From: Acidobacteria bacterium 28-1
GTDB taxonomy: Bacteria; Acidobacteriota; Blastocatellia; Pyrinomonadales; Pyrinomonadaceae
Direction of reading: 5' to 3'
Length of the DNA stretch: 64,000 nt
Assembly (NCBI GenBank): GCA_002050365.1
Contig: MWYZ01000088.1
Coordinates: forward strand, 1-64,000
The notes under the pieces are model-generated. The model searched no databases and was not told the DNA's origin. It saw nothing but the letters and a program-made list of their open reading frames with translations. Each line of letters starts with the position of its first letter. Within the stretch, counting starts at the first letter, position 1. Below are positions 48,745 to 58,013 of the stretch, piece after piece. Both the position numbers and the translations under genes were made by a program.

Positions 48745-49929
48745 TCATTTAGCCAAACGAATTCCCGTAAATTGCCAGCGAAGCGGCGGATGAAAAAAGT
48801 TGCGGTAAGTTTTGCGGCTGTGATTCGGCGGTGTGGCGACCGACGCGCCGCGCAAAACCATTTGATTAATCATAAATTTGCCGTTGTATTCGCCGAGCGC
48901 GCCTGCCGGTTTTTTGAAATTCGGATACGGCAGATACGCGCTGCCGGTCCATTCCCAACGCAATCCCCAATCAAATCGGTCGCTCGCCACTTCCCATTCA
49001 AATTCGGTCGGCAGACGCATTTTTTTCCATTCGGCAAAAGCCGCCGCTTCGTAAAAAGAAACGTGGCAAACCGCATTCTCAGGTCGCAGTTTCCTCAAAC
49101 CGCCGAGCGTGAACTGAAACCATTCGCCGTCAATTTTATGCCAGTAAAGCGGTGAGCTTATTTCATTTTGCCGAACCCAATCAAGACCTTCGGCGTGCCA
49201 CAAAAGATGATTTTCGTAACCGCCGTCTTCAATAAACTCAAGAAACTCTCTGTTAGTTATAAGGTTTTTGCATATCTTAAAATCATCAAGATAAACTTTG
49301 TGTCTGCCGAGTTCGTTGTCGAAATGAAATCCCTCGCCTTGAAAACCGATTTCGTAATTTCCGCCTTCAATTTCAGCAAATCCGTCCGGTTCAATTTCGC
49401 CTTTTTCGACGAGCGCAAAACCTTCTTTATAAACGGGAAAAGTCGGATTGACGCTAAACGTATATTTCAAATCGGTAATTAAAAGTTCTTGATGTTGCTG
49501 TTCGTGGTTGATTCCTAAAATCAATAGTTCGCGTAAATCTTCCGGCAAATTCTGCTTAAGAAATTCGCGCATTTTTTCGTCCACATATTTACGATATTCA
49601 AAAACCCGCTTTACCGTCGGACGCGACAAGTCGCCGCGATGGTCGCGCAAAGTTCTTTCGCCGATGCTGTTGTAGTAACTGTTAAAAAGATAACCGAATT
49701 GTTTGTCGAACTCTTGATAGGTGGGCGCAAATTTTTTGAGAATCATCTCCTCAAAAAACCAAGTCGTATGCGCGACGTTCCATTTCGCCGGGCTGACATC
49801 CACAATCGGCTGCGGTATGTAATCTTCGGTTTCGAGCGGTTCGCAAATTTCTTCCGTGTAATTGCGGATGTAAGTGTAAAGAGCCTCTAATTCTTGAGGA
49901 GTAACTTTTTGCGCGTGTGTTGCTTGCAT
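48745..49929 (-). CDS. egtB: Ergothioneine sulfoxide synthase EgtB
   Basis: An iron enzyme that uses O2 to join hercynine to a thiol (cysteine or gamma-glutamylcysteine). The 394-aa protein has a DinB-like N-terminal domain with iron ligands H54 (NVAHTTWFFE) and H142/H146 (NHEQQHQELL), and a C-terminal FGE-sulfatase-type domain (VSFYEAAAFAEWKKMRLPTEFEWE, WEWTGSAYLPYP, VLRGASVATPP). As I recall, EgtB of Chloracidobacterium thermophilum prefers cysteine. Absence of egtA/egtC nearby fits a similar cysteine route here, an inference. Confidence 0.93.
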   Translation of the reverse strand: MQATHAQKVTPQELEALYTYIRNYTEEICEPLETEDYIPQPIVDVSPAKWNVAHTTWFFEEMILKKFAPTYQEFDKQFGYLFNSYYNSIGERTLRDHRGDLSRPTVKRVFEYRKYVDEKMREFLKQNLPEDLRELLILGINHEQQHQELLITDLKYTFSVNPTFPVYKEGFALVEKGEIEPDGFAEIEGGNYEIGFQGEGFHFDNELGRHKVYLDDFKICKNLITNREFLEFIEDGGYENHLLWHAEGLDWVRQNEISSPLYWHKIDGEWFQFTLGGLRKLRPENAVCHVSFYEAAAFAEWKKMRLPTEFEWEVASDRFDWGLRWEWTGSAYLPYPNFKKPAGALGEYNGKFMINQMVLRGASVATPPNHSRKTYRNFFHPPLRWQFTGIRLAK

Positions 49930-49983
49930 AGATTTATTAAAACAAAAACCGCATCAAAGGAAAAGTTGATTTCGATAATCTTA

Positions 49984-50895
49984 TTATTTAATTCCGTCGG
50001 GAAGAATATTTATTCCATCTTTTTGATTTAAATTAAAAGAGATTTTTCGCAAAGATTCTTTAGCAATTTCCGCCAGATAATAATCTTGATTGTTGAGGTT
50101 TGCTTGCAGAATCGGAACGGCGGATTGGTCGCCGATTGCGCCGAGCGCAAAGGCTGCTTCGCGCTTTACATCGTCAAATTCTTTAGGGTTTTGCACGGTT
50201 TGAATTAAGACGGTAATTGCCGCCCGAAAAGTCGGGAAAGTTTCGATTAATTTCGGATAATTCGGTTTTTCAACCGATTTAAATCGGTCGGACAAAAAAC
50301 TTCTAGGCGTGAGAATTTCGACCGCATTTGTTTGAATGATCTGCGCGATTTGTCCGATGGAACGCGCCGCCGAACGCCGAGCGAATTCTTCTTTGGCTTG
50401 CGGTTTTCTCTGTAAAATTTTTGTCAATTCAGCAATCACCGCCGCATCGCCGATTTCGCCGAGTGCAACAATAGCAGCGTTTCTCACCTCCAAAACTTTA
50501 TCCTTTTGCAGAATTTGAAGAAGCGAATTGACCGCTTGAGAATCGCCGACTTTGCCGAGCGCATAAGCGGTTTCGCGCCGGACGAGCGCGGATTTGTCTT
50601 GAAGAAGCGGCACGAGATTTCGGACGGCTTCATTTTTCGGAAGATATATGACTGAAAAAGTTGCCGACGCGCGGACGATTTCCGATGAATCTGTTAAAGC
50701 CGGAGCGGCGATGCGTGAAGCCGATTCGCTTCTAAGGTTTCTGATTTCTAAAAGCGCATCGCGTTTTTGTTCGGTGTTTCCGCGACTGATTTTTTCAATC
50801 AGGATGTCTGATTCGATTTGCGCGAGAGAATTTCCCGCAAAGGCGCAAAGAATGCAAAGAAATAACGAACATTGAAACAACGGTTTCAAGTTCAT
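49984..50895 (-). CDS. Secreted HEAT-repeat protein
   Basis: A 303-aa protein with a signal peptide (FQCSLFLCILCAFAGNSLAQ) and several HEAT-2 repeats. Examples are RDALLEIRNLRSESASRIAAPALTDS, ETAYALGKVGDSQAVNSLLQ, NAAIVALGEIGDAAVIAELT and EAAFALGAIGDQSAVPILQ. Such proteins are scaffolds that bind other proteins. I used the ATG at 50895. The longer frame begins by translating an upstream heptameric repeat (NYELR), which argues against it. Confidence 0.8.
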   Translation of the reverse strand: MNLKPLFQCSLFLCILCAFAGNSLAQIESDILIEKISRGNTEQKRDALLEIRNLRSESASRIAAPALTDSSEIVRASATFSVIYLPKNEAVRNLVPLLQDKSALVRRETAYALGKVGDSQAVNSLLQILQKDKVLEVRNAAIVALGEIGDAAVIAELTKILQRKPQAKEEFARRSAARSIGQIAQIIQTNAVEILTPRSFLSDRFKSVEKPNYPKLIETFPTFRAAITVLIQTVQNPKEFDDVKREAAFALGAIGDQSAVPILQANLNNQDYYLAEIAKESLRKISFNLNQKDGINILPDGIK

Positions 50896-50922
50896 GATTC
50901 GTAATTCGTAATTCGTAATTTC
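50895..50922. repeat. CGTAATT heptameric tandem repeat
   Basis: Three and a half units of ATTCGTA in tandem. Only one arm is present here. It overlaps the start codon region of the HEAT-repeat gene. Confidence 0.85.
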
Positions 50923-50924
50923 CT

Positions 50925-51164
50925 TCATACGGAGCGTTGGGCGTTTTGCCGACGCACCTTTTCCCATTCAACGACTTGCCGCGCGCGACGGTTTTCGTAA
51001 GCGTCTGAGAGCGATAAAATTAAATCATCGCTCGTTTTGGGTTCTCTTGATTTGGAAATACGATTGGAAAGAAGTTGGGAAATATAATTTACAACCGCGA
51101 TGGCATCGTTGTCGTTAAGCTTATCAATTTCGCTAGCGATATTTTGGTGTATTCGTTTGACCAT
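50925..51164 (-). CDS. Small hypothetical protein
   Basis: A 79-aa mostly helical protein (IASEIDKLNDNDAIAVVNYISQLLSNRI, then a polar KSREPKTSDDLILSLSD and AYENRRARQVVEWEKVRRQNA). Size and layout recall antitoxins, but no toxin gene follows. GAGGAGAAA lies just upstream of the ATG at 51164 and is a good ribosome binding site. I recognise no family. It is separated from the HEAT-repeat gene by the heptameric repeat. Confidence 0.6.
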   Translation of the reverse strand: MVKRIHQNIASEIDKLNDNDAIAVVNYISQLLSNRISKSREPKTSDDLILSLSDAYENRRARQVVEWEKVRRQNAQRSV

Positions 51165-51604
51165 TTCCGTTTCTCCTCGTGTTTTGGCGGACAGTCAAAC
51201 CTTCATACAAAAGATTTAAGTTTCGACTGTCGGCAAATTTAATTTTCTCATCATAAAATCTTATAAATCTGTTGTGGAAGAAAAGCCTCCTAAACTTTAG
51301 TCTTTATTAAAAATACCAAAAAATTAAATTATAGGCAATAATTAACTTCACAAACTAGACAATTTTTAAGTTAAGAAATAGAATTCGATTATGATTTTGT
51401 TCAGCAGCTCCAACAAACTCCTCCTTAGATAGCCACTCGCCCAAAGTATTTCGGCGACGTGGCGAATCTTTCTATTCAATTACGAATTACAAATTACGAA
51501 TTACGAATTCCTAGATTAGTGGATAGATTTATGTTTGTTCGCTAAACTTAACTTTTTTGTCAATGCTCAAAAGACTTTGAACATTGAACTTTGAACTCAA
51601 CAAT
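51165..51604. other. Intergenic region upstream of leuS with hairpin and repeats
   Basis: It is very AT-rich at 51240-51400, where divergent promoters are likely. At 51432-51463 the sequence GCCAC..CGCC pairs with GGCG..GTGGC, a stable hairpin. On the minus strand the flank reads as an open frame, SPRRRNTLGEWLSKEEFVG, ending at TAG, which could be a decayed gene or a structured RNA. Two heptameric repeats follow: ATTACGA units (51478-51510) and TTGAACT units (51574-51600), the latter running up to the leuS start. No T-box motif was found. Confidence 0.5.
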
Positions 51605-54247
51605 ATGGACGAAAAGTATTTTGCACAAAAGTTAGAACAAAAATGGCAACGGCGTTGGGCGGAAAACAAGACGTTTGAAGTCGAAGCCGACGACGCGCGA
51701 GAAAAATTTTACTGTCTGGAGATGCTGCCGTATCCGTCGGGACGCTTGCATATGGGACACGTCCGCAATTATTCAATCGGCGACGCGCTGGCGTGGTATA
51801 AGCGTCTGCAAGGCTTTAACGTCTTGCATCCGATTGGTTGGGATTCGTTCGGTCAGCCTGCCGAGCAAGCCGCGATTAAGAAAGGCGTGAATCCGCGTGA
51901 CTGGACGGAAGAAAATATTAATCAAATGCGCGAGCAACTACAACGGCTCGGCATCGGTTACGATTGGCGGCGCGAGATTGCCGCGCATCGTCCCGAATAC
52001 TACAAGTTCGACCAATGGTTTTTTTTGAAAATGCTGGAACGCGGGCTAGCGTATAAAAAAATGACGAAGGTAAATTGGTGTCCGAAAGACCAAACAACTT
52101 TGTCGAATGAACAAGCATCGGGCGGCATTTGCTGGCGATGCGGAACTGCCGTCGAAAAGAAAGATTTCGCACAATGGTTTCTGCGAATAACCGCTTACGC
52201 AGAAGAACTGCTGCAAGGAATGAATGAAATCGAAGCCGGCTGGGCGGAGCGCGTTTTGACGATGCAGAAAAATTGGATAGGCAAGAGCGAAGGCGCGTTC
52301 GTAGATTTTGTGGTAAAAAATGCAGATGAAAAAATCCGCGTTTTCACTACGCGCGTTGACACGATTTACGGCGCGAATGCGATTGTCGTCGCGGCGGAAC
52401 ACCCGATTGTTGAAAATAATAAAGCTGGATTTTCAGATGAAGTGTTGGAGAAAATCGAGGAAATTAAAGCTGCTAAAATGAAGGCGACCGATTACGGCGA
52501 AGAAGTCGAAAAAGACGGAATTGACACGAATCTAAAAGCAATTAATCCATTCAGCGGCGAAGAATTGCCGGTTTGGGTCGGCAATTACGTGATGATGGAA
52601 TACGGCACGGGCGCGGTGATGTCAGTGCCGGCGCACGACGAACGAGATTTTGAATTTGCAAATAAGTTTGGATTGCCGATTAAAGAAGTGGTCAGAGGTC
52701 AGAGGTCAGAGGTCGGTGAAGAATCCAAAATCCAAAATCCAAAATCCAAAATCGAGCAGGCTTTTACCGATTACGGCGTGCTTGTCAATTCCGGCGAATG
52801 GTCTGGAAAAACAACCGAAGTTGCAAAAAGGGAAATGGCGGAATTTGCCGAGAAAAATAATTTCGGCGAAGCAGCGATAACTTACCGCCTGCGCGATTGG
52901 GGAATTTCGCGCCAAAGATTTTGGGGCGCGCCGATTCCGATTATTTACTGCGAACATTGCGGCGCAGTCCCGGAAAAATACGAAAATTTGCCGGTCGAAT
53001 TGCCCGAAACCGCGCCTTTTACCGGCGTAGGTGAATCACCGTTAGCGCAAGTTCCTGAGTTTTACGAAACAACTTGTCCGCAATGCAACGGGCCGGCAAA
53101 GCGCGAAACCGACACGATGGATACATTCGTTGATTCGACCTGGTATTACTTTCGTTACACTGACCCGCACAATCGGGAACTACCTTTTAAACCTGAAATC
53201 GCCAATTACTGGCTGCCCGTTGACCAATATATCGGCGGCGTTGACCACGCCGTGATGCACTTGCTTTACACGCGCTTTTGGACGAAGGCGATGCGCGACA
53301 TCGGATTAATTAATTTCGATGAGCCGGTTGAAAATCTTCTAACGCAGGGAATGGTCGTCGGCGAATCGTTTTACTCGAACTCGAAGGCAAGCTATATTCC
53401 GCCGGATGAAGTTGAAATTGTCCGTGATGAAAAGGGAAAAGTCGTCAAAGCGAAATTAAAAGCTGATGACTCGCCGATAAAAGTTGCGGTCGAGAAAATG
53501 TCGAAATCGAAATACAATGGCGTTGACCCGGACGATATGATTTCGATTTACGGCGCGGACGCCGCGCGGATTTTTGCATTGTTCGCCGCACCCGCCGAAA
53601 ACGAATTGGTTTGGCAGGAAACCGGAATTGACGGCGCAGTCAGATTTCTACAAAGAGTTTACCGGTTTGTTTATCGCTGGCACGAAACATTAAGGGGAGT
53701 GGAGAGTGGAGTGTCGAGAGTGGAGAGTAAAACCGAAGCTCGAGCATTGCGGCGGAAAACGCACCAGACGATTAAACGAATTACGGAAAATTTTGAAAGC
53801 TATCAATTCAATACGCCCGTTGCGGCGTTAATGGAATTGTCAAACGCGCTCGGCGATTTCAAAGTCGCTCCCGAAAAAGCAAGCGACGACGAATTGTTTG
53901 CCGTTAATGAAGCGTTGCAAAGTTTGATTCTGATGCTCGCGCCGTATGCGCCACATTTTGCAGAAGAAATGTGGGAGAATCTGACCGACAGCGAACGTGG
54001 AATTTTGCAGTCGGACGCGAGATTTCCCGTCGCCGATGAGAATCTCGCCAAAGCCGACGAAATAGAAATTCCAATTCAAGTCAACGGTAAATTGCGCTCG
54101 CGGGTGTTAGTTTCGCCGGAAACTTCGCAGGCAGATTTAGAAGCGATGGCTTTAGCGGACGTTAAAATCAAGGAATACACCGACGACAAGCAAATCGTGA
54201 AAATCATCGTCGTGCCGAGCCGTCTGGTAAATATCGTCGTTAAATAA
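51605..54247 (+). CDS. leuS: Leucyl-tRNA synthetase
   Basis: Charges tRNA-Leu. The 880-aa protein has the class I signatures PYPSGRLHMGHVRNYSIGD (HIGH) and KMSKSKYNGVDP (KMSKS), an editing domain (GTGAVMSVPAHDERDFEF) and a zinc-type region (CEHCGAVP...CPQC). I chose ATG 51605. The longer frame from TTG reads through a heptameric repeat. Two in-frame repeat inserts are unusual: GQRSEVGEESKIQNPKSKIE after the editing motif (52691-52752) and VESGVSRVESK in the anticodon-binding region (53697-53728). Both look like surface loops tolerating repeat DNA. Confidence 0.97.
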   Translation: MDEKYFAQKLEQKWQRRWAENKTFEVEADDAREKFYCLEMLPYPSGRLHMGHVRNYSIGDALAWYKRLQGFNVLHPIGWDSFGQPAEQAAIKKGVNPRDWTEENINQMREQLQRLGIGYDWRREIAAHRPEYYKFDQWFFLKMLERGLAYKKMTKVNWCPKDQTTLSNEQASGGICWRCGTAVEKKDFAQWFLRITAYAEELLQGMNEIEAGWAERVLTMQKNWIGKSEGAFVDFVVKNADEKIRVFTTRVDTIYGANAIVVAAEHPIVENNKAGFSDEVLEKIEEIKAAKMKATDYGEEVEKDGIDTNLKAINPFSGEELPVWVGNYVMMEYGTGAVMSVPAHDERDFEFANKFGLPIKEVVRGQRSEVGEESKIQNPKSKIEQAFTDYGVLVNSGEWSGKTTEVAKREMAEFAEKNNFGEAAITYRLRDWGISRQRFWGAPIPIIYCEHCGAVPEKYENLPVELPETAPFTGVGESPLAQVPEFYETTCPQCNGPAKRETDTMDTFVDSTWYYFRYTDPHNRELPFKPEIANYWLPVDQYIGGVDHAVMHLLYTRFWTKAMRDIGLINFDEPVENLLTQGMVVGESFYSNSKASYIPPDEVEIVRDEKGKVVKAKLKADDSPIKVAVEKMSKSKYNGVDPDDMISIYGADAARIFALFAAPAENELVWQETGIDGAVRFLQRVYRFVYRWHETLRGVESGVSRVESKTEARALRRKTHQTIKRITENFESYQFNTPVAALMELSNALGDFKVAPEKASDDELFAVNEALQSLILMLAPYAPHFAEEMWENLTDSERGILQSDARFPVADENLAKADEIEIPIQVNGKLRSRVLVSPETSQADLEAMALADVKIKEYTDDKQIVKIIVVPSRLVNIVVK
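52691..52752 (+). repeat. Heptameric repeats inside leuS (GTCAGAG and CCAAAAT)
   Basis: GTCAGAG occurs three times and more (52691-52714), followed by CCAAAAT four times (52724-52752). The stretch is in frame with leuS and encodes a polar insert in a surface-exposed region. Confidence 0.92.
53697..53728 (+). repeat. Heptameric repeat inside leuS (GTGGAGA)
   Basis: GTGGAGA-type units repeat about four times (GTGGAGA, GTGGAGT, GTCGAGA, GTGGAGA) within the reading frame. They give a polar stretch between the catalytic domain and the anticodon-binding domain. Confidence 0.9.
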
Positions 54248-54254
54248 AACGCTC

Positions 54255-54458
54255 TTAACAATCAGCGGTTTCGTCAGGAACAACTTCCTGCCAACAACGC
54301 GGACAAAACGTGTGTTTTTCTCTTTCTCGTCGAGTGAATGTCGCCGACATCGGCAAACGCTCGGCGAGAAATTTTTCTTCGTCGGTTAATTCTTCCCACC
54401 GTTTCATTTGCGGGAAATGACATTTCGGACACATTTTTCTCTGAAAACCTTTCATCAT
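54255..54458 (-). CDS. Zinc-finger-like small protein
   Basis: A 67-aa protein with two CxxC pairs (MCPKCHFPQM and FCPRCWQEV), set to bind one zinc in a ribbon. Between them is a charged helix (ELTDEEKFLAERLPMSATFTRREREK). No family known. It overlaps no other gene and converges with leuS 7 bp away. The compact size and the zinc motif suggest a regulatory or ribosome-linked protein, but this is a guess. Confidence 0.6.
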   Translation of the reverse strand: MMKGFQRKMCPKCHFPQMKRWEELTDEEKFLAERLPMSATFTRREREKHTFCPRCWQEVVPDETADC

Positions 54459-54538
54459 CTTTTTGCGTTTAAGCCTTTACAGTTTAATATCTAAAAAAGT
54501 TCTGCAAAATACAATCCCGAAACACGGAAAATTTACGA

Positions 54539-57406
54539 ATGAAAATAAAGAGTCTCTGGTTGGCAACATTTTTTTGTGTGGCATTTGCGCAATTTGTCTT
54601 TGCTCAAACGGAAGAAAAATTCGATTTCTATACGCGCGGCGTTTATCGCGCGGGAGTTCCGCGCCCGCAGACAATTCTACGTTACGATGTCGGCGATTTT
54701 CACACGACCTACGCGCAGATGGAACGGGTTATTGAGGCGATTGCTAAAGCCGCGCCCGACCGCGTGCGAGTTTTCGACATCGGCGAAACTAACGAGCATC
54801 GAATGCAGCACATCGTTGCGATTTCTGCGCCCGAAAATATCGCGCGGCTCGATGAAATAAAAGCAAATAACGCAAGATTAACTGATTCTCGCACGACAAA
54901 CGCAAGCCAAGCGAATTCAATTATTCAAAATAATCCGGTAATTTCCTGGATGGCTTACACGATTCATGGCAATGAGTCGGCTTCTTTTGAAACGATGATG
55001 CAGATCGTCTATCAACTCGCTGCGTCAAACGAGCCGCAAACTTTAGAGATTTTGCAAAACAACGTCGTCCTTGTAATCACGGGCGAAAACCCGGACGGAC
55101 ACGAGCGATTTGTAACTTGGTATAATTCGGTGGCGACGGGAAATGCCGACCGCAATGCGCTCGAACACCGCGAGCCGTGGGCGATTTGGGGACGTTACAA
55201 TCATTTCCGTTTTGACTTAAACCGCGACAACATCGCCTCCACGCAAATCGAAACGAAGAATTTACAAAAAGCGTTTTTTGAGTGGAATCCGCAGATTCTG
55301 GTTGACCATCACGGACAGCCTTCGCAATACTTTTTTCCGCCCGCCGCTTTGCCAATCAATCCGAATCTGCCGCAACCGGCAACCAACAAATGGATGGATG
55401 TTTTCGGCAGAGCCAACGCAAAAAGTTTCGATGCTAACCGTTGGGATTATTATGTGCGCGACGTTTTCGATTTATTTTACCCGGGCTATTGGGATTCGTT
55501 TCCGTCTCTGAACGGCGCAATCGGGATGACTTACGAAACTGACGGCGGCGGATTTAAAGGCTTAAATTGGACGCGCGACGACGGCTCGATTGCCACTTTG
55601 CGTTCGGCGATTGCTAAACATTACGTCGCTTCGATGACGACGCTGGAGACGGCGGCGAAAAATCGCGTCGCTCGATTGCAGGATTTTTACGATTTTCGGC
55701 GCACGGCGATTGATGAAGCCAGAACCGATAAAATAAGGCGCATTGTGATTGACCCAAGTTTAGATTGGGTGAAAGCGGCTGATTTGATTGAAATTCTGCA
55801 ACGCGCGAAAATCGAAGTTCGCTGGTCGCCGTCTTTCACGATGAAGAATGCCCGCAGCTATACGGATAAAAATTCTTTACCGGCAAACAAGAATTTCTCC
55901 GGCGGCGCGTATATTGTTGATTTGGCGCAGCCGCAAAAACGAATAGCCAAAGCCCTGCTCGAACCTGACACGCCGCAAGACGCGGCTTTTGTTAAAGACC
56001 AGATGGCAAAGTTTAGGCGCAACGAATTGCGCGGAAAATCTCAGCAAAAAGAAGATTACGCTTTTTACGACATCACGGTTTGGAATCTGCCGATGGCTTT
56101 CGGCATTGACGCTTTTTGGACGGAAGATGCCGCGCAAATTTCAAATAGCGTTCCGGTGACAGATGCGTTTCTGGTTCAGAAAAAGGCGGAAAAAATTCGC
56201 TTCGGGCGGGCGGAAATCGCATACATTATTCCGTATGAACAAGACGCGGCAGCAGTTGCGGCGATTCGACTTTTGAAACAAGGTTTTCGGGTTGCCGTAG
56301 CGACTAAATCTTTGAATGCCGCCTCAATGAATTTTCCGCGCGGAACTTTCGTCGTGCGCGTGACGCGCAATCAACCGACGATTCATCAAGCCGTCGAGCG
56401 TTTAGCGAACGAATTAGGATTGACAATTTACAGCGCAAATACCGGTTTTCAAGATTCGGGCGACACAGGCTTGGGCGGTGAAAACGTCGTTTCTCTGCAA
56501 GCTCCGAAAATTGCAATCGTCGCCGACGAAGCCGTGGATCAAACTTCTTACGGTTCAATTTGGTGGACGCTCGACCGGTACGCGGTTGATTTTACGCCGA
56601 TGACGATTAACAGCATTAAAAGCGGCGCACTGAAAAATTACACGGTTTTGATTATGCCCGACGGCGCGGCTGGGCGGTATTTCAGCGGGCTTGGAAGCGG
56701 CGGCGTAACGACTCTAAAAACTTGGATAAATAATGGCGGAACTTTGATAACGATGCGCGGCTCTTCGGTTTTCGCCGCGCTCAAAGATGTCGGATTGACT
56801 TCTTCAAAACTCGTCGGCAGCGACGACGATGAAGATAAAGAAAAAAAGACGGAAACGGACGAAATTGACAAACGTAAGGAAGCCGAAACAGAGGCGAAAC
56901 CATCGCTGACACCGACGAGCAATAAAAACAAACAAACCGCGCCGGAGCCGACTCCGCCGCCGCAGGAATTAAAATTCGACAAAGCCGACGGGGCACCGCC
57001 CGTTTTGCCGCCGATTGCTTCGCCTTCGGCAAATGCGGGCAAAGTTCCCGAGGGCATTCCGGGCGCGATTATGCGGGCAACCGTTGACCGCACAACTTAT
57101 CTAACCTATGGAATAGAAAATGAAAATTTGCCGGTACTGCTTGCGTCCGGATATTTTTTTCGTCCGTCGAAGGAAGGCACGAACGCGCTCGTTTTTGAAC
57201 CAAGCCCTAAAAAACCTTTAGCAATTTCAGGTTTTGTTTGGGAAGGTAACACGGAAAGACTTTTGAAAGGAACAGCTTATTTAATTGACGAACCGACGGG
57301 CAGCGGGCACGTTATTCTGTTTGCCGAAGAGCCGTTTTTTCGCGGAATTTTCAGAACTATGACGCGTCCGTTTTTTAATTCAATTTTGTTCAATGGAAGT
57401 TTCTAA
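54539..57406 (+). CDS. Zinc carboxypeptidase-like M14 peptidase, secreted
   Basis: A 955-aa exported protein (signal peptide ending FVFAQ). The M14 site is recognisable: HxxE in AYTIHGNESASFE, Arg in FDLNRDNIAST, and the second zinc histidine in VDHHGQPSQ. The N-terminal 360 residues are the carboxypeptidase fold. The rest is an unassigned region with an acidic, proline-rich linker (about residues 760-840, DDDEDKEKKTETDE...PTPPPQE). Long M14 proteins of this kind are common in Acidobacteriota. It ends just before a heptameric repeat. Confidence 0.92.
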   Translation: MKIKSLWLATFFCVAFAQFVFAQTEEKFDFYTRGVYRAGVPRPQTILRYDVGDFHTTYAQMERVIEAIAKAAPDRVRVFDIGETNEHRMQHIVAISAPENIARLDEIKANNARLTDSRTTNASQANSIIQNNPVISWMAYTIHGNESASFETMMQIVYQLAASNEPQTLEILQNNVVLVITGENPDGHERFVTWYNSVATGNADRNALEHREPWAIWGRYNHFRFDLNRDNIASTQIETKNLQKAFFEWNPQILVDHHGQPSQYFFPPAALPINPNLPQPATNKWMDVFGRANAKSFDANRWDYYVRDVFDLFYPGYWDSFPSLNGAIGMTYETDGGGFKGLNWTRDDGSIATLRSAIAKHYVASMTTLETAAKNRVARLQDFYDFRRTAIDEARTDKIRRIVIDPSLDWVKAADLIEILQRAKIEVRWSPSFTMKNARSYTDKNSLPANKNFSGGAYIVDLAQPQKRIAKALLEPDTPQDAAFVKDQMAKFRRNELRGKSQQKEDYAFYDITVWNLPMAFGIDAFWTEDAAQISNSVPVTDAFLVQKKAEKIRFGRAEIAYIIPYEQDAAAVAAIRLLKQGFRVAVATKSLNAASMNFPRGTFVVRVTRNQPTIHQAVERLANELGLTIYSANTGFQDSGDTGLGGENVVSLQAPKIAIVADEAVDQTSYGSIWWTLDRYAVDFTPMTINSIKSGALKNYTVLIMPDGAAGRYFSGLGSGGVTTLKTWINNGGTLITMRGSSVFAALKDVGLTSSKLVGSDDDEDKEKKTETDEIDKRKEAETEAKPSLTPTSNKNKQTAPEPTPPPQELKFDKADGAPPVLPPIASPSANAGKVPEGIPGAIMRATVDRTTYLTYGIENENLPVLLASGYFFRPSKEGTNALVFEPSPKKPLAISGFVWEGNTERLLKGTAYLIDEPTGSGHVILFAEEPFFRGIFRTMTRPFFNSILFNGSF

Positions 57407-57410
57407 AAAG

Positions 57411-57492
57411 TTGTCGGTAGTCAGTTGTCAGAGAAAACAAATAAAATCCGACAACTGACTACCGACAACCGATTACTGGCAACTGACAACTA
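57411..57492. repeat. Heptameric repeat with a 20-bp inverted pair
   Basis: GTTGTCGGTAGTCAGTTGTC (57411-57430) is mirrored exactly by 57453-57472. Units of seven (CCGACAA, CTGACTA, CCGACAA, CCGATTA, CTGGCAA, CTGACAA) continue to 57492. It lies between the M14 and SRPBCC genes. Confidence 0.9.
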
Positions 57493-57495
57493 ATT

Positions 57496-57987
57496 ATGTT
57501 TACTATTCGCGCTGGTTATAGCGATAAAGTCGAAGTCAAAACAAATCTTGAGCGGGCGAGCAAGTTTTTCTCTAACATCAAGAATTTTGTCGAATTAATG
57601 CCCGGCATCGAAAGTATTCACACGGACGGGAAAGGCATAACGCATTGGCGTATTCGCGCTGACATTCCGCTCATCGGTGAAATGAAACAAAGTTTTACGG
57701 TAGAATTATCGGAGAAGAGCGATGAGCGGATTGAATGGTCGCCAATTGCTGGCGAGAAACAAAATCTTTTGCGTTATGCGGTTGATTTTGTAGAGAAAGG
57801 AGCGAATCTGACGCTCATCCAGTTTTCGCAATCTGTTGAAATGCGGCGCAATTCCGCCAGAGAATTGCATTTGCTTGCCGGACTCGCGGGCGAATCAATT
57901 ATCAGCAGCGAGATGAGCAAGCGCGTCGCCGAGATGATAAAAGTTTTCGTGCGACGAGCGCGGGAACGGCTGGAAAGCGCGAGTTAG
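57496..57987 (+). CDS. SRPBCC/cyclase-type domain protein
   Basis: A 163-aa protein of the START-like SRPBCC fold. It has the typical beginning AGYSDKVEVKTNLERASKFFSNIKNFVELMPGIESI, then strands (KGITHWRIRADIPLIGEMKQSFTVELSEKS), ending with a long C-terminal helix (AEMIKVFVRRARERLESA). These bind hydrophobic ligands or act in polyketide cyclisation, and many act on membranes or lipids. No operon partner is evident. A heptameric repeat precedes its ATG by a few bases. Confidence 0.8.
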   Translation: MFTIRAGYSDKVEVKTNLERASKFFSNIKNFVELMPGIESIHTDGKGITHWRIRADIPLIGEMKQSFTVELSEKSDERIEWSPIAGEKQNLLRYAVDFVEKGANLTLIQFSQSVEMRRNSARELHLLAGLAGESIISSEMSKRVAEMIKVFVRRARERLESAS

Positions 57988-58013
57988 GTGTCAGGTAAAA
58001 CCGAAACTCGATC

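Noticed and set aside
51165-51604. T-box riboswitch upstream of leuS
   Set aside because: No T-box consensus (TGGNACCGCG) or anti-terminator was found.
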